A DNA stretch of 64,000 nt from Neorhizobium lilium (GTDB taxonomy: Bacteria > Pseudomonadota > Alphaproteobacteria > Rhizobiales > Rhizobiaceae): positions 620,001 to 684,000 of the forward strand of contig NZ_SBIP01000001.1 of NCBI RefSeq assembly GCF_004053875.1, given 5' to 3'. This document shows, piece by piece, positions 8,485 to 17,045 of this stretch. Position 1 is the first letter of the stretch; each line of letters opens with the position of its first letter. The position numbers were made by a program, and so were the translations under genes. The notes below the pieces were generated by a model. That model searched no databases and had not been told where the DNA came from. It saw only the letters and a list, made by a program, of their open reading frames with translations.

Positions 8485-10077
8485 TTACTTGGCAGGACGG
8501 ATATTCATGGCGAGCGTGTCCTCGTCCGAACGCGGCACGATGGTCACCGACTTTTTCATGCCCCAGGCGGAAACGATCGAAGCGATCGACAGGTTGGGAC
8601 GGTCGCTGGCGACCAGCGCGTTGGCGTCCTTCAGATACTGTTCCCGCTTCTTGGCATCCATCTCGACGCCGGCATTCTCGATCAGCTTGTCCATCGTCGG
8701 GTTGGAGTAATTGCGGATGTTGAAGGCGCCGAGCTTCTTGGCCGGATCGTTGCTGTGGACCAGCGACGACAGCGTGTAATTGGATTCACCCGTCAGCGTA
8801 CCCCAGCCGGACATGGTCAGCGAATAATCGCCGCGCGTATTAGCCGGGAAATAAACGGCGCCGGGCTGGGCATTGGCTTCCACCTGAATGCCGATCGCCG
8901 TCAGCATCTGGGCGATCGTCGTGCCGGCATCCTTGTCGCCAGGCAGGCGGTCGTTGGTGAAGGAGAAGGTGACCTTGAAGCCGTTGGGATAACCCGCCTC
9001 AGTCAGTAGAGCCTTTGCCTTGGTTACGTCAGACTTCGTGGACTTCACATCCGGGTTGTAACCGAAGATGTTCGGCGTCACGAGCTGTGACTGGACCGTG
9101 CCCATGCCTTCCATGGCGATCTCCGTGATGGTTTCCCTGTCGATGGCGAGATCGAAGGCTTCACGCACTTTCGGATCGGTGAAGGGGTTCTTGGCAAGCG
9201 GCGAACCGTCCTTGGCGCTCACCTGCGGCGACTTTTCGCGGAAGTCGAAGGCGATATTGAACAGGTAGACACTGTTCTGACGCACCACGGTCAGCTTGGA
9301 ATCCTTCTCCAGCGTCGGCACGTCGGATGCCGGAATGCGCGAGATCAGATCGACCTGGCCGGCCTTCAGCTGCGCGACACGCGCGGCATCGTTGGGTATC
9401 TCCTTGCGGGTCACCTTGTTCCAAGGCTCCTTGCCGCCCCAGTAGCCATCGAAGCTCTGCAGGACGAGCTGTTCCTTGGGCGTCCAGGAGATGAACTTGT
9501 AGGGGCCGGTGCCGATCGCGGCCTTGCCGGAATTGAAGCCTTCGGACGCCTTTTCAGGGCTGTCCGAATAATCCTTGGCGGCGATATGCGAAACAATGAA
9601 GAGACGGATGAAATCGTTTGGCAGGGTCGGCGCCGGGCCGTCGGTCTTGATGCGGATCGTTAGCGGATCGACGATCTCGATGCCCTTGACGCGGCGCACA
9701 TAAATGGTCGTTGGGTTGGGGCCTGCGACATGCGGAATGCGCTCGATCGAGAATTTGACGTCCTCGGCCGTGAAGTCGGAGCCGTCATGGAACTTCACGC
9801 CCGGGCGCAGTTTGAATTCCCAGGTCGTATCATCGACCGCCGTCCAGCTGGTGGCAAGGCCAGGCTCGAGTTCGAGATTGTTGCCGGATTTCACCAGCGA
9901 GTCGAAGATGTGCTTCACCGCCTCTGCATGAGTGCCGGCTGCGGTGAAATCGGGATCGATCGACAGCGGGCCGGCGCGCACGCCGATCGTCAGGTCTGCG
10001 GCAAGGGCTGCGCCCGACAAGCTGCCGAGCAGCGCGGCGGCGAGCAATGTGGTCCGGAATGTCCTGTGAATCGTCAT
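8485..10077 (-). CDS. ABC transporter substrate-binding protein, family 5 (Opp/Dpp type)
   Basis: Periplasmic binding protein, 530 residues. A Sec signal peptide ends near LSGAALAAD. The SBP_bac_5 fold is supported by the segments WEFKLRPGVKFHDGSDFTAEDV and IGTGPYKFISW. The start chosen is the ATG at 10077, which overlaps the MarR stop (ATGA) and begins the signal peptide; a much longer open frame upstream is spurious. The matching permeases and ATPase are on the other side of the divergent promoter (11605-15172), so this binding protein is co-transcribed with the regulator rather than with its transporter. With a creatininase-type enzyme nearby, the cargo may be a cyclic amide or small peptide-like compound (inference). 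Confidence 0.92.
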   Translation of the reverse strand: MTIHRTFRTTLLAAALLGSLSGAALAADLTIGVRAGPLSIDPDFTAAGTHAEAVKHIFDSLVKSGNNLELEPGLATSWTAVDDTTWEFKLRPGVKFHDGSDFTAEDVKFSIERIPHVAGPNPTTIYVRRVKGIEIVDPLTIRIKTDGPAPTLPNDFIRLFIVSHIAAKDYSDSPEKASEGFNSGKAAIGTGPYKFISWTPKEQLVLQSFDGYWGGKEPWNKVTRKEIPNDAARVAQLKAGQVDLISRIPASDVPTLEKDSKLTVVRQNSVYLFNIAFDFREKSPQVSAKDGSPLAKNPFTDPKVREAFDLAIDRETITEIAMEGMGTVQSQLVTPNIFGYNPDVKSTKSDVTKAKALLTEAGYPNGFKVTFSFTNDRLPGDKDAGTTIAQMLTAIGIQVEANAQPGAVYFPANTRGDYSLTMSGWGTLTGESNYTLSSLVHSNDPAKKLGAFNIRNYSNPTMDKLIENAGVEMDAKKREQYLKDANALVASDRPNLSIASIVSAWGMKKSVTIVPRSDEDTLAMNIRPAK

Positions 10078-10637
10078 TCTTCGTTCTCCTCTATATGGGT
10101 CATTGAAGGCCATTTGGATGATTCCACGACGACCTTGGCGAGCAATTCTGACAGCATCAGCTTTTCGGCCGGGGTCAGCGACGAGACCATGATATTCTCG
10201 CGCTCCACCATCGGCTGCATGGCCTGATCGACGATGCGTTTGCCTTCGTCGGTAATGTAAAGGACGAAGCTTCGAAGATCCGCCTGATCGACCTCGCGGC
10301 GGATGATGTTCTTGTCGACCAGTTTCTGGATCGCACGGCTGATCGTGTTTTTTGGAAAACCCGACGAACTGCAGATGGCGCTTGCCGTCAGCCCGTCGGA
10401 CAGGCCTAGCGAATAGAGAACGACGAATTCGGGCCGCGCCAGCCCGTGTTCCTTCTCGATATGCCGATAGATCGGTTCGTTGAACTGCAAGGCCAGGAAA
10501 TTGATGCGGAAGGAAAGCCAGCAGGGGTTCTGCCAGAGTTTGACCGAGACCAGATCCTCGACGCCATGGCTGCCGGCGGCAGCCTTGCCGCCTTCCCGCA
10601 ACAGCGTATCCAGAGTTGGAGCGCGCGTCTCTCGCAA
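10074..10637 (-). CDS. MarR-family transcriptional regulator
   Basis: Winged-helix regulator, 187 residues from a TTG start with AGAGG upstream. The MarR core shows helix-turn-helix residues LTASAICSSSGFPKNTISRA followed by the wing IRREVDQADLRSFVLYITDEG. An N-terminal extension of about 40 residues precedes the usual MarR fold. It overlaps the binding protein gene by four bases and is divergent from the creatininase-type gene. Two dyads of the form AGTyCC-N4-GGAACT lie just upstream, 53 bases apart, and are the likely autoregulatory and operon operators. Family members usually release DNA when they bind a small acidic ligand, here perhaps the imported compound. Confidence 0.9.
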   Translation of the reverse strand: MRETRAPTLDTLLREGGKAAAGSHGVEDLVSVKLWQNPCWLSFRINFLALQFNEPIYRHIEKEHGLARPEFVVLYSLGLSDGLTASAICSSSGFPKNTISRAIQKLVDKNIIRREVDQADLRSFVLYITDEGKRIVDQAMQPMVERENIMVSSLTPAEKLMLSELLAKVVVESSKWPSMTHIEENEE

Positions 10638-10663
10638 AATATTCGCCTCTTGCCAGCCTTGGG

Positions 10664-10683
10664 TTTAGTCCCGCATGGAACTT
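10664..10683. promoter_or_regulatory. Operator candidate 1 (MarR, near dyad)
   Basis: TTTAGTCCCGCATGGAACTT, containing the imperfect dyad AGTCCC-GCAT-GGAACT. It lies 27 bases upstream of the MarR TTG start. The same 20-mer with one change recurs at 10717-10736. Placement between divergent genes fits dual control. Confidence 0.6.
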
Positions 10684-10716
10684 GACGTGGCGTGAAATGG
10701 CTGTCAATTTCTTTTT

Positions 10717-10736
10717 TTTAGTCCCGTATGGAACTT
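10717..10736. promoter_or_regulatory. Operator candidate 2 (MarR, near dyad)
   Basis: TTTAGTCCCGTATGGAACTT, differing from the upstream copy at one position. The repeat distance is 53 bases, about five helical turns, so bound dimers would sit on the same DNA face. It precedes the creatininase-type gene by about 110 bases. Confidence 0.6.
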
Positions 10737-10844
10737 TGTATTTGCCCCATGCAGGCCTGGTCAAAGCACAATTATTATGCGTTCCGGCTGCAAACCGAAC
10801 ATTATTTGCGCAATCCGGCCAGGACGAAGAATGGAGACATCGGA

Positions 10845-11546
10845 TTGAAGATCGCCGACATGAACTGGATGCAGGTCGAGGAGCGCGTGAGCGAGGAAGA
10901 TCGCTGTATTCTGCCGATCGGCAGCGTCGAACAGCATGCCTATCTGAGCCTCGCGACCGATATGATTCTCGCTGAAAAGGTCTCGCTCGACGCAGCCGAG
11001 CCGCTCGGCATTCCGGTCTTCCCGGTCGTGCCTTACGGCCTCGCCTCATCGTTCGCGACGTTTCCGGGCACGATGACCCTGTCGCTCTCCACCTATATCG
11101 CCGTCATCCGCGACCTGCTCGACAGCATGTATCGCTCCGGCTTCCGCCGCATCCTCGTCGTTAACGGCCATGGCGGCAACCTTCCGGCGACGGTGGTGAT
11201 TTCCGAATGGCTGAACGCCCATCCGGATGCTTCGGTGAAGTTCCACGACTGGTGGCGGGCGCCAAAAACGCTGGCCAAGGTGCAGGAGGTCGATCCAGCC
11301 GCCTCGCATGCTTCCTGGATGGAAAACTTCCCCTGGACGCGCACCACCGACCAGCGCCAGCCGATGACGCCCAAGCCCAAGATCGATTTCGCAGCAATGG
11401 CGCGTGTCGGCGCGGCGGGAAAACGCAAGCTGCTCGGCGATGGCAATTATCACGGACTCTACCAGCGCCCCGATGACGACATGCTGGCAATCTGGGACGT
11501 CGCGGTGTCGGAAACCCGCGAACTGCTGGAAAACGATTGGCACTGA
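10845..11546 (+). CDS. Creatininase-family amidohydrolase
   Basis: Metal-dependent amidohydrolase fold. Family members open cyclic amides (creatinine) or act on formamides. Metal-site motifs are visible: GSVEQHAYLSLATD (Glu, His, Asp) and VNGHGGN. About 233 residues from the TTG at 10845, which has GGAG eight bases upstream; ATG 10860 is an alternative. An open frame back to 10728 would run through the operator and lacks homology, so I reject it. First gene of a rightward operon with two permeases, a double ATPase, a deacetylase-like hydrolase and an SDR. The substrate is probably a lactam, imide or other cyclic amide brought in by this importer (inference). Confidence 0.85.
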   Translation: MKIADMNWMQVEERVSEEDRCILPIGSVEQHAYLSLATDMILAEKVSLDAAEPLGIPVFPVVPYGLASSFATFPGTMTLSLSTYIAVIRDLLDSMYRSGFRRILVVNGHGGNLPATVVISEWLNAHPDASVKFHDWWRAPKTLAKVQEVDPAASHASWMENFPWTRTTDQRQPMTPKPKIDFAAMARVGAAGKRKLLGDGNYHGLYQRPDDDMLAIWDVAVSETRELLENDWH

Positions 11547-11604
11547 CGACACCGGAACGCGCTACACATTTCTGATCCGCGAGAGACCGGAGAACTGGGA
11601 ACGA

Positions 11605-12576
11605 ATGTTTGGTTTCATCCTGCAACGGCTCTGGCAGGCGATCATCGTGGTCATCGCGATGTCGGCGCTTGTCTTCTGCGGCGTCTATGCCGTCGGCAAC
11701 CCGATCGACGTCCTGATCTCGCCCGACGCGACGCAGGACATCCGCGCTGCGGTGATCGCCCAATACGGCCTCGACCAGCCGCTGTGGCAGCAATACCTGA
11801 CCTTCATCGGCCGTATCCTGCATGGCGATTTCGGGCGTTCCTTCGTCTACAGCATGCCGGTCAGCGAACTGATCCTGTCGCGCCTCCCCGCGACCCTTGA
11901 ACTGACGCTCGTCGCCGTCCTGTTTGCAAGCCTCGTCGGCATCCCGATCGGCATGTATGCCGGCTACAAGCCGCACAGCCCGATCTCGCGCGCCATCATG
12001 GCCCTGTCGATCCTCGGCTTTTCGGTGCCGACCTTCTGGTTCGGCCTGATGCTGATCATGGTGTTTGCAGTCCAATGCGGTTGCATGCCGGCCGGCGGAC
12101 GCGGCGACACTGTCAGTCTGTTCGGCGTCGATTTCAGCTTCTTGACGTTTGATGGCCTATCGCATCTTGTCCTGCCGGCGCTCAACCTGTCGCTTTTCAA
12201 GTTCTCGCTGATGATCCGCCTCGCCCGTGCCGGCACCCGCGAACTGATGCTGAGCGACACGGTCAAATTCGCCCGCGCCGCCGGTCTGTCGGAATTCACT
12301 TTGCTGAGCCGCCACGTCTTGCGGCTGATATCAATTCCGCTGGTTACCGTCTTTGGCCTCGAACTTGGCTCGACACTCGCCTTTGCCGTCGTCACCGAGA
12401 CGATCTTTTCCTGGCCGGGCCTCGGCAAGCTGATCATCAACAGCATCACCTCGCTCGACCGTCCGGTGATGGTCGCTTACCTGATGCTCGTCGCCCTTCT
12501 GTTCATCGTCATCAACCTTGTGGTCGATCTCACCTATGCGCTGCTCGACCCGCGCTTGAGAAAGGGGCGTGCCTGA
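11605..12576 (+). CDS. ABC transporter permease, DppB/OppB type
   Basis: Membrane subunit of the Opp/Dpp-type importer, 323 residues from the ATG at 11605 (GGGA upstream). The N-terminus FILQRLWQAIIVVIAMSAL is the usual first membrane segment. The large periplasmic region includes DIRAAVIAQYGLDQPLWQQY, a DppB hallmark, and the permease core ends with VVDLTYALLDPRLRKG. It overlaps the next permease gene by TGATG. The open frame extends upstream to 11404 inside the amidohydrolase gene, but that part has no homology. Works with the DppC-type partner, the fused ATPase and the binding protein encoded at 8485-10077. Confidence 0.92.
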   Translation: MFGFILQRLWQAIIVVIAMSALVFCGVYAVGNPIDVLISPDATQDIRAAVIAQYGLDQPLWQQYLTFIGRILHGDFGRSFVYSMPVSELILSRLPATLELTLVAVLFASLVGIPIGMYAGYKPHSPISRAIMALSILGFSVPTFWFGLMLIMVFAVQCGCMPAGGRGDTVSLFGVDFSFLTFDGLSHLVLPALNLSLFKFSLMIRLARAGTRELMLSDTVKFARAAGLSEFTLLSRHVLRLISIPLVTVFGLELGSTLAFAVVTETIFSWPGLGKLIINSITSLDRPVMVAYLMLVALLFIVINLVVDLTYALLDPRLRKGRA

Positions 12577-13451
12577 TGCGCGACACTCCGTTCTACAGGT
12601 TTCTGGAGGAATTTCGCGGCAACAAGGTTGCCCTTGGCGCTGCGGTGATGGTGTTCATCATCGTGCTGGTCGCGCTGATTGCACCGCTGGTCACGCCGCA
12701 GGACCCTTACGATCTTGCCCATCTGGTGCTGCGCGATGCTCGCCGTCCGCCCGGTTATGTCGGCACAGGTGGTTACACCCACTGGCTGGGCACGGATTCG
12801 CAAGGCCGCGACCTCCTGTCTGCCATCATCTATGGCCTGCGCATCTCGCTGCAGATGGGCGTCATCGCCGGTGGCGTCGCCTTCGTGGTCGGCGCCCTGG
12901 TCGGCTGTTCGGCAGCCTATATCGGCGGTCGTTTCGAAAGCCTGGCGATGCGCATCGTCGACCTGCAATTGTCCTTCCCGGCCATTCTGCTCGCCTTCGT
13001 CATCGCCGCAATGCTTGGCCAGGGCCGCTACCAGCTGATCCTGGCGCTGATCTTTGCGCAATACGCATATTTTGCCCGCACAGCTCATGGGGCCGCAGCC
13101 GCGGAACGACAGAAGGATTATGTCGAGGCCGCACTCTCCATCCCGCTGTCCCCCTGGCGGGTGGTGCTCAAACACATTCTGCCCAATTCGCTGCCGCCAC
13201 TGATCGTGGTCGCAACCGTGCAGGTGGCAAGCGCTATTTCGCTCGAGGCCACGCTCTCCTTCCTCGGCGTCGGCCTGCCGCCGACCGAACCTTCGCTCGG
13301 CATGCTGATCGCCAACGGCTTCCAGTATCTGCTGTCCGGCCGCTACTGGATCTCGATCTATCCCGGCCTAGCGCTGATCCTCTTCATCGTCTCGCTCAAC
13401 CTCGTCGGTGACCAGATCCGCGACCAGCTCAACCCGAGGCTCCGCCGATGA
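12576..13451 (+). CDS. ABC transporter permease, DppC/OppC type
   Basis: Second membrane subunit, 291 residues. The N-terminal OppC segment around residues 15-40 is followed by the family signature HWLGTDSQGRDLLSAIIYG and about six membrane helices. The end NLVGDQIRDQLNPRLRR is typical. It overlaps the upstream permease (TGATG) and the downstream ATPase gene by four bases (ATGA), so all are translationally coupled. Cargo as for the rest of the system: small peptide-like or cyclic amide compound, inferred from neighbours. Confidence 0.92.
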   Translation: MRDTPFYRFLEEFRGNKVALGAAVMVFIIVLVALIAPLVTPQDPYDLAHLVLRDARRPPGYVGTGGYTHWLGTDSQGRDLLSAIIYGLRISLQMGVIAGGVAFVVGALVGCSAAYIGGRFESLAMRIVDLQLSFPAILLAFVIAAMLGQGRYQLILALIFAQYAYFARTAHGAAAAERQKDYVEAALSIPLSPWRVVLKHILPNSLPPLIVVATVQVASAISLEATLSFLGVGLPPTEPSLGMLIANGFQYLLSGRYWISIYPGLALILFIVSLNLVGDQIRDQLNPRLRR

Positions 13452-15172
13452 CCGATACCGTGAAACCATTGGCCACCCCGCTCCTCGAAGTCACCAACCT
13501 CAAAACCTGGTTCCCGAGCGGTCGCGGAGAAGTGAAGGCCGTCGATAGCGTCTCCTTCTCCATCGCACCCGGTGAAGTACTGGGCCTAGTCGGTGAATCC
13601 GGTTCTGGCAAGTCGATCACCGGTTTCTCCATCATCGGTCTTATCGATGAACCCGGCCGTATCGTGGAGGGCTCTATCAAGCTGGAGGGCCGGGAGCTGG
13701 TCGGCCTGCCTGCCCACGAACTGCGCGCCATCCGTGGCAAAGTGATTTCCATGGTCTTTCAGGACCCGATGATGACGCTGAATCCCGTGCTGAGCATCGG
13801 CATGCAGATCAAGCTGGCGCTGGAAGCCCACGAAAACATCAGCAGCTCGGACGCGCGCGAACGGGCAATCAAGGCCTTGGCGCAAGTACGCATCAGCGAG
13901 CCTGAACGGAAAGTCGATTTCTTCCCACATCAGTTTTCCGGCGGTATGCGACAGCGCGTCGCGATTGCCATTGCGCTTTTGCACCGGCCGAAGCTGATTA
14001 TTTGCGATGAACCGACGACGGCGCTCGACGTGTCGATCCAGGCCGAAATTCTGGCTGAGATGAAGGAGCTGGTCTCCGAACTCGGCACCGCGCTGATCTG
14101 GATCAGCCACGACCTTGCCGTCGTCTCCTCGATCGCCGATCGCGTTGCGGTAATGAAATCCGGCCAAATAGTCGAGATCGGCCCCGCACTCGCCGTGCTG
14201 ACGAAACCGCAGCACGAATATACCAGGGCGCTGCTCGACGCCCTTCCGTCGCGCGCCAGACCCGGCCAGCTGCTTTTGCGCGGCAGCGGCATAGCCGATG
14301 CGGCGCCCCCGCCGCGAAAATCCGCAACCGCCAACCTTCCGCCACTCGGCAGCCCGTATCTGGTCATCGACGACATCGTAAAACGTTTCGAGAAGCCTGC
14401 GGGCCTTTTTCGCAGCCTCGCGATCAAATCCGGCCTGTCGCGGCCGGTCAGCACCGTGCTCGCCGTCGGTGGCGTCTCGATCACCGTCAGCCGCGGCGAT
14501 GTGCTGGGACTGGTCGGTGAATCCGGCTCTGGCAAATCGACATTGGGGCGCATGGCAGCAGGCATCACCGTGCCGACCTCCGGCACCATCCGTCTCAACG
14601 GCCAACCGGTGATGAGCGCCGGCCGCAGCCCGAAAAAGATCACCACTCGTATCCAGACCATTTTTCAGGACCCGTTCGCCTCGCTCAATGGCCGCATGCG
14701 GATCGGCGATATCATTGCCGAAGGGCCGCTGGCGCACCGGCTGGTGAGCCGCGCCGAGGCACCGGGATACGTGAAACAATGGCTGGCGGCGGTCGGTCTC
14801 GATCCTGCCTTCGCCGACCGCTTCCCGCACCAGTTTTCCGGTGGCCAGCGGCAGCGCATCGCCATTGCTCGGGCGCTCGCCATGCAGCCGGACGTGATCG
14901 TCTGCGACGAACCGGTCGCCTCGCTCGACGTGTCTATCCAGGCGCAGATCATCAACCTTTTGATCCGCCTGCGCGCCGAGCTCGACCTGTCGTTGCTGTT
15001 CATCAGCCACGACCTGTCGGTGGTCCGCCACCTCTGCGACCGAGTCGCCATCATGTACCAGGGCCGCATCGTCGAGGAAGGCGAAGCCGCCGAAATCTAC
15101 GCCGATCCGCAGCATGCTTACACGAAGCGGCTGCTCGCCGCCGTTCCGGTCCTGCCGCAGGCAGCCGAATAG
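13448..15172 (+). CDS. Fused double ABC ATPase, DppD-DppF (GsiA-like)
   Basis: Single chain of 574 residues with two complete nucleotide-binding domains. Domain 1 has Walker A GESGSGKS, signature FSGGMRQRVAIA and Walker B LIICDEPTTALD. Domain 2, starting near residue 300, has GESGSGKST, FSGGQRQRIAIA and VIVCDEPVASLD. Each is followed by an oligopeptide/dipeptide C-terminal segment. It replaces the separate DppD and DppF subunits found in the other importer of this window (55447-57221). Overlaps the DppC-type gene by four bases. It energises the importer at the inner face of the membrane. Confidence 0.93.
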   Translation: MTDTVKPLATPLLEVTNLKTWFPSGRGEVKAVDSVSFSIAPGEVLGLVGESGSGKSITGFSIIGLIDEPGRIVEGSIKLEGRELVGLPAHELRAIRGKVISMVFQDPMMTLNPVLSIGMQIKLALEAHENISSSDARERAIKALAQVRISEPERKVDFFPHQFSGGMRQRVAIAIALLHRPKLIICDEPTTALDVSIQAEILAEMKELVSELGTALIWISHDLAVVSSIADRVAVMKSGQIVEIGPALAVLTKPQHEYTRALLDALPSRARPGQLLLRGSGIADAAPPPRKSATANLPPLGSPYLVIDDIVKRFEKPAGLFRSLAIKSGLSRPVSTVLAVGGVSITVSRGDVLGLVGESGSGKSTLGRMAAGITVPTSGTIRLNGQPVMSAGRSPKKITTRIQTIFQDPFASLNGRMRIGDIIAEGPLAHRLVSRAEAPGYVKQWLAAVGLDPAFADRFPHQFSGGQRQRIAIARALAMQPDVIVCDEPVASLDVSIQAQIINLLIRLRAELDLSLLFISHDLSVVRHLCDRVAIMYQGRIVEEGEAAEIYADPQHAYTKRLLAAVPVLPQAAE

Positions 15173-15189
15173 AATAGGGAGAACGACAT

Positions 15190-16074
15190 ATGGAACCCTG
15201 GGAATGGGACGAAGCGACCTGGCGCGGCAAGGTCGACAAGGTGCGGGCCGGCCGCTCGCTGAAGCCGAAGGCCTGGAAGAACGGCGCCCGCTGCGCCGTC
15301 GCACTCTCCTTCGATTCAGATCATGAGACCAACGAACTGCGCGACGGCGGCGAATCCATCGGCCGCCTTTCGCAAGGGCAATATGGCAACCGCCGCGGCG
15401 TGCCGCGTATTCTTGAGGCTTTGAAAAAAGCCGACGTTCCCGCCACCTTTTTCGTGCCAGCCGTTGCCGCCCTTCTTCATTCCGACGAGCAGAAACGTGT
15501 CATCGCCGAGGGCCACGAGATCGGTCTGCATGGCTGGATTCACGAGGTGAACACGAAAGTGCCACCGGAAAAGGAGCGCGACCTGCATCTGCGCGCCGCG
15601 GACACCATTGAAAAGGTCACTGGCGTGCGCGCCGTGGGTATGCGCACCCCATCCTGGGATTTTTCCAGCGTGACGCTGGAGATCGAGCGCGAACTCGGGC
15701 TTCTCTATGACAGCTCCCTCATGGCAGACGATGACCCCTATGAACTGGTCGAAGACGGCGAACCGACCGGTATGGTAGAGCTACCAGTCGAATGGATCCG
15801 CGACGATGCGGTCTATTTCAACATGAACCGCTTCACCGCTCACCGTCCCTACACACCACCGCCCGCCGTGCTTGACATCTTCAAGCGGGAATTCGATCGC
15901 GCCTATCAGGAAGGTGGCCTATTCCTTTTGACCATGCATCCACACGTATCCGGCTACCGCTCACGAATCTTCATCCTCGAAGAACTGATCCAGCATATCC
16001 ACAGCCATGACGACGTATGGTTCGGCACACACGCCGAGATCGCTCTCTACGCCAAGGAGAACGCCGATGTCTGA
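15190..16074 (+). CDS. Polysaccharide-deacetylase-family hydrolase (PuuE-like NodB domain)
   Basis: Cytoplasmic carbohydrate-esterase-4-type hydrolase of 294 residues with no signal peptide. The metal-site segments are ALSFDSDHETNE and the His-x3-His pair in HEIGLHGWIHE; MRTPSWDFS is the next family motif. Cytoplasmic members of this type act on amide or imide bonds of small molecules (allantoinase PuuE, imidases) rather than on cell-wall sugars. Being in an operon with a creatininase-family enzyme and an importer, it probably opens or deacylates the same imported amide. Ribosome binding site AGGGAG lies before the ATG at 15190, and it overlaps the SDR gene by eight bases. Confidence 0.85.
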   Translation: MEPWEWDEATWRGKVDKVRAGRSLKPKAWKNGARCAVALSFDSDHETNELRDGGESIGRLSQGQYGNRRGVPRILEALKKADVPATFFVPAVAALLHSDEQKRVIAEGHEIGLHGWIHEVNTKVPPEKERDLHLRAADTIEKVTGVRAVGMRTPSWDFSSVTLEIERELGLLYDSSLMADDDPYELVEDGEPTGMVELPVEWIRDDAVYFNMNRFTAHRPYTPPPAVLDIFKREFDRAYQEGGLFLLTMHPHVSGYRSRIFILEELIQHIHSHDDVWFGTHAEIALYAKENADV

Positions 16075-16822
16075 GATGACCCGCAAAGTCGCGCTCGTCA
16101 CCGGCGGCGGTCGTGGCATCGGTCGCGCCTGTGCGCTGGATCTCGCAAAGCACGGCTTCGATATCGTTCTTGTCGATCTGATCGAAGACGATTTGGCGCG
16201 AACGGCAGCAGAGATACGCGAACTCTCCCACGAAGTACTCACTTTCGTCGCCGATGTGCGCGACTACAAGCGTGCTGCAGAGATTGTAGCAGAGGTCGAC
16301 GCGACGTGCGGGCGGATCGACGTGCTGTTCAACAATGCCGGTCGCCCCATGCCGAAGGGCATCGAGGATATCTCAGAGGAAGAGTTCGACGCCACCATAG
16401 AGATCAACCTCAAGGGAGCTTTCAATTACATCCAGCCGACGGTCCCCGTCATGCGCCGGAATGGCGGCGGGCGGATCATCAACATGTCGTCGATGAACGC
16501 CCATACCGGCGGCGTGACCAGCGCCGTCAGCAAGTTTTCCTATACCGCCGCCAAAGCCGGCATTCTGGGGATGACAAAGGCACTCGCCAAGGAGCTTGCG
16601 CCAGAGATCGTCGTCAATGCCATATGTCCCGGTGTTATCAAGACCGAGCGGTCGAACGCCATGATAGACGCACGCGAATCGCAACTCGCGGCAGGCATCG
16701 CGATGAAACGGGTCGGAACGCCACAGGATGTCGCAAGCGTGGTCACGTTCCTTGCAATTTCAGAGCCGAATTTCCTGACCGGTCAGGATATCCAGATCGA
16801 TGGCATGCAGTGGGTACGTTGA
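16067..16822 (+). CDS. Short-chain dehydrogenase/reductase (SDR)
   Basis: Classical NAD(P)-dependent oxidoreductase, 251 residues from the ATG at 16067, which overlaps the end of the deacetylase-like gene. The cofactor motif TGGGRGIGRA is near residue 13, NNAG and the SSMNAH catalytic serine follow, and SYTAAKAG holds the YxxxK pair. The end FLTGQDIQIDGMQWVR is the usual substrate-side tail of 3-oxoacyl-ACP-reductase-like SDRs. Asp after the second beta strand (VLVDLIED) favours NAD over NADP. Last gene of the operon. It likely oxidises a hydroxyl in the pathway product. Confidence 0.9.
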   Translation: MSEMTRKVALVTGGGRGIGRACALDLAKHGFDIVLVDLIEDDLARTAAEIRELSHEVLTFVADVRDYKRAAEIVAEVDATCGRIDVLFNNAGRPMPKGIEDISEEEFDATIEINLKGAFNYIQPTVPVMRRNGGGRIINMSSMNAHTGGVTSAVSKFSYTAAKAGILGMTKALAKELAPEIVVNAICPGVIKTERSNAMIDARESQLAAGIAMKRVGTPQDVASVVTFLAISEPNFLTGQDIQIDGMQWVR

Positions 16823-17045
16823 GAGATAATATCGCCTTGATGGGATACGAACCAGCAACGCCTTTTTTAGATGAGTTCGTGGTGCTGTTCACGGACCTAA
16901 GACAAACCCGCAGATCGTTGGATCTGGCCGCACGCAACTGTAATCTTCTGTCCATCGTCTGTTCATAAAGCAGCCACGCCCGTTTCAGAGTTGGAGCCCA
17001 TATTCCTGTTGTCGCTCTCAACGAGCAATTAAACAGGAGAAACAT

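Noticed and set aside
10078..11049. Upstream extension of the Opp-type binding protein frame to 854 codons
   Set aside because: It runs through the MarR gene, operators and the divergent gene; the signal peptide starts at 10077 with an ATGA overlap.
13586..15304. Minus-strand frame of 572 codons opposite the fused ATPase gene
   Set aside because: Antisense to two complete ABC ATPase domains; no start signal or domain.
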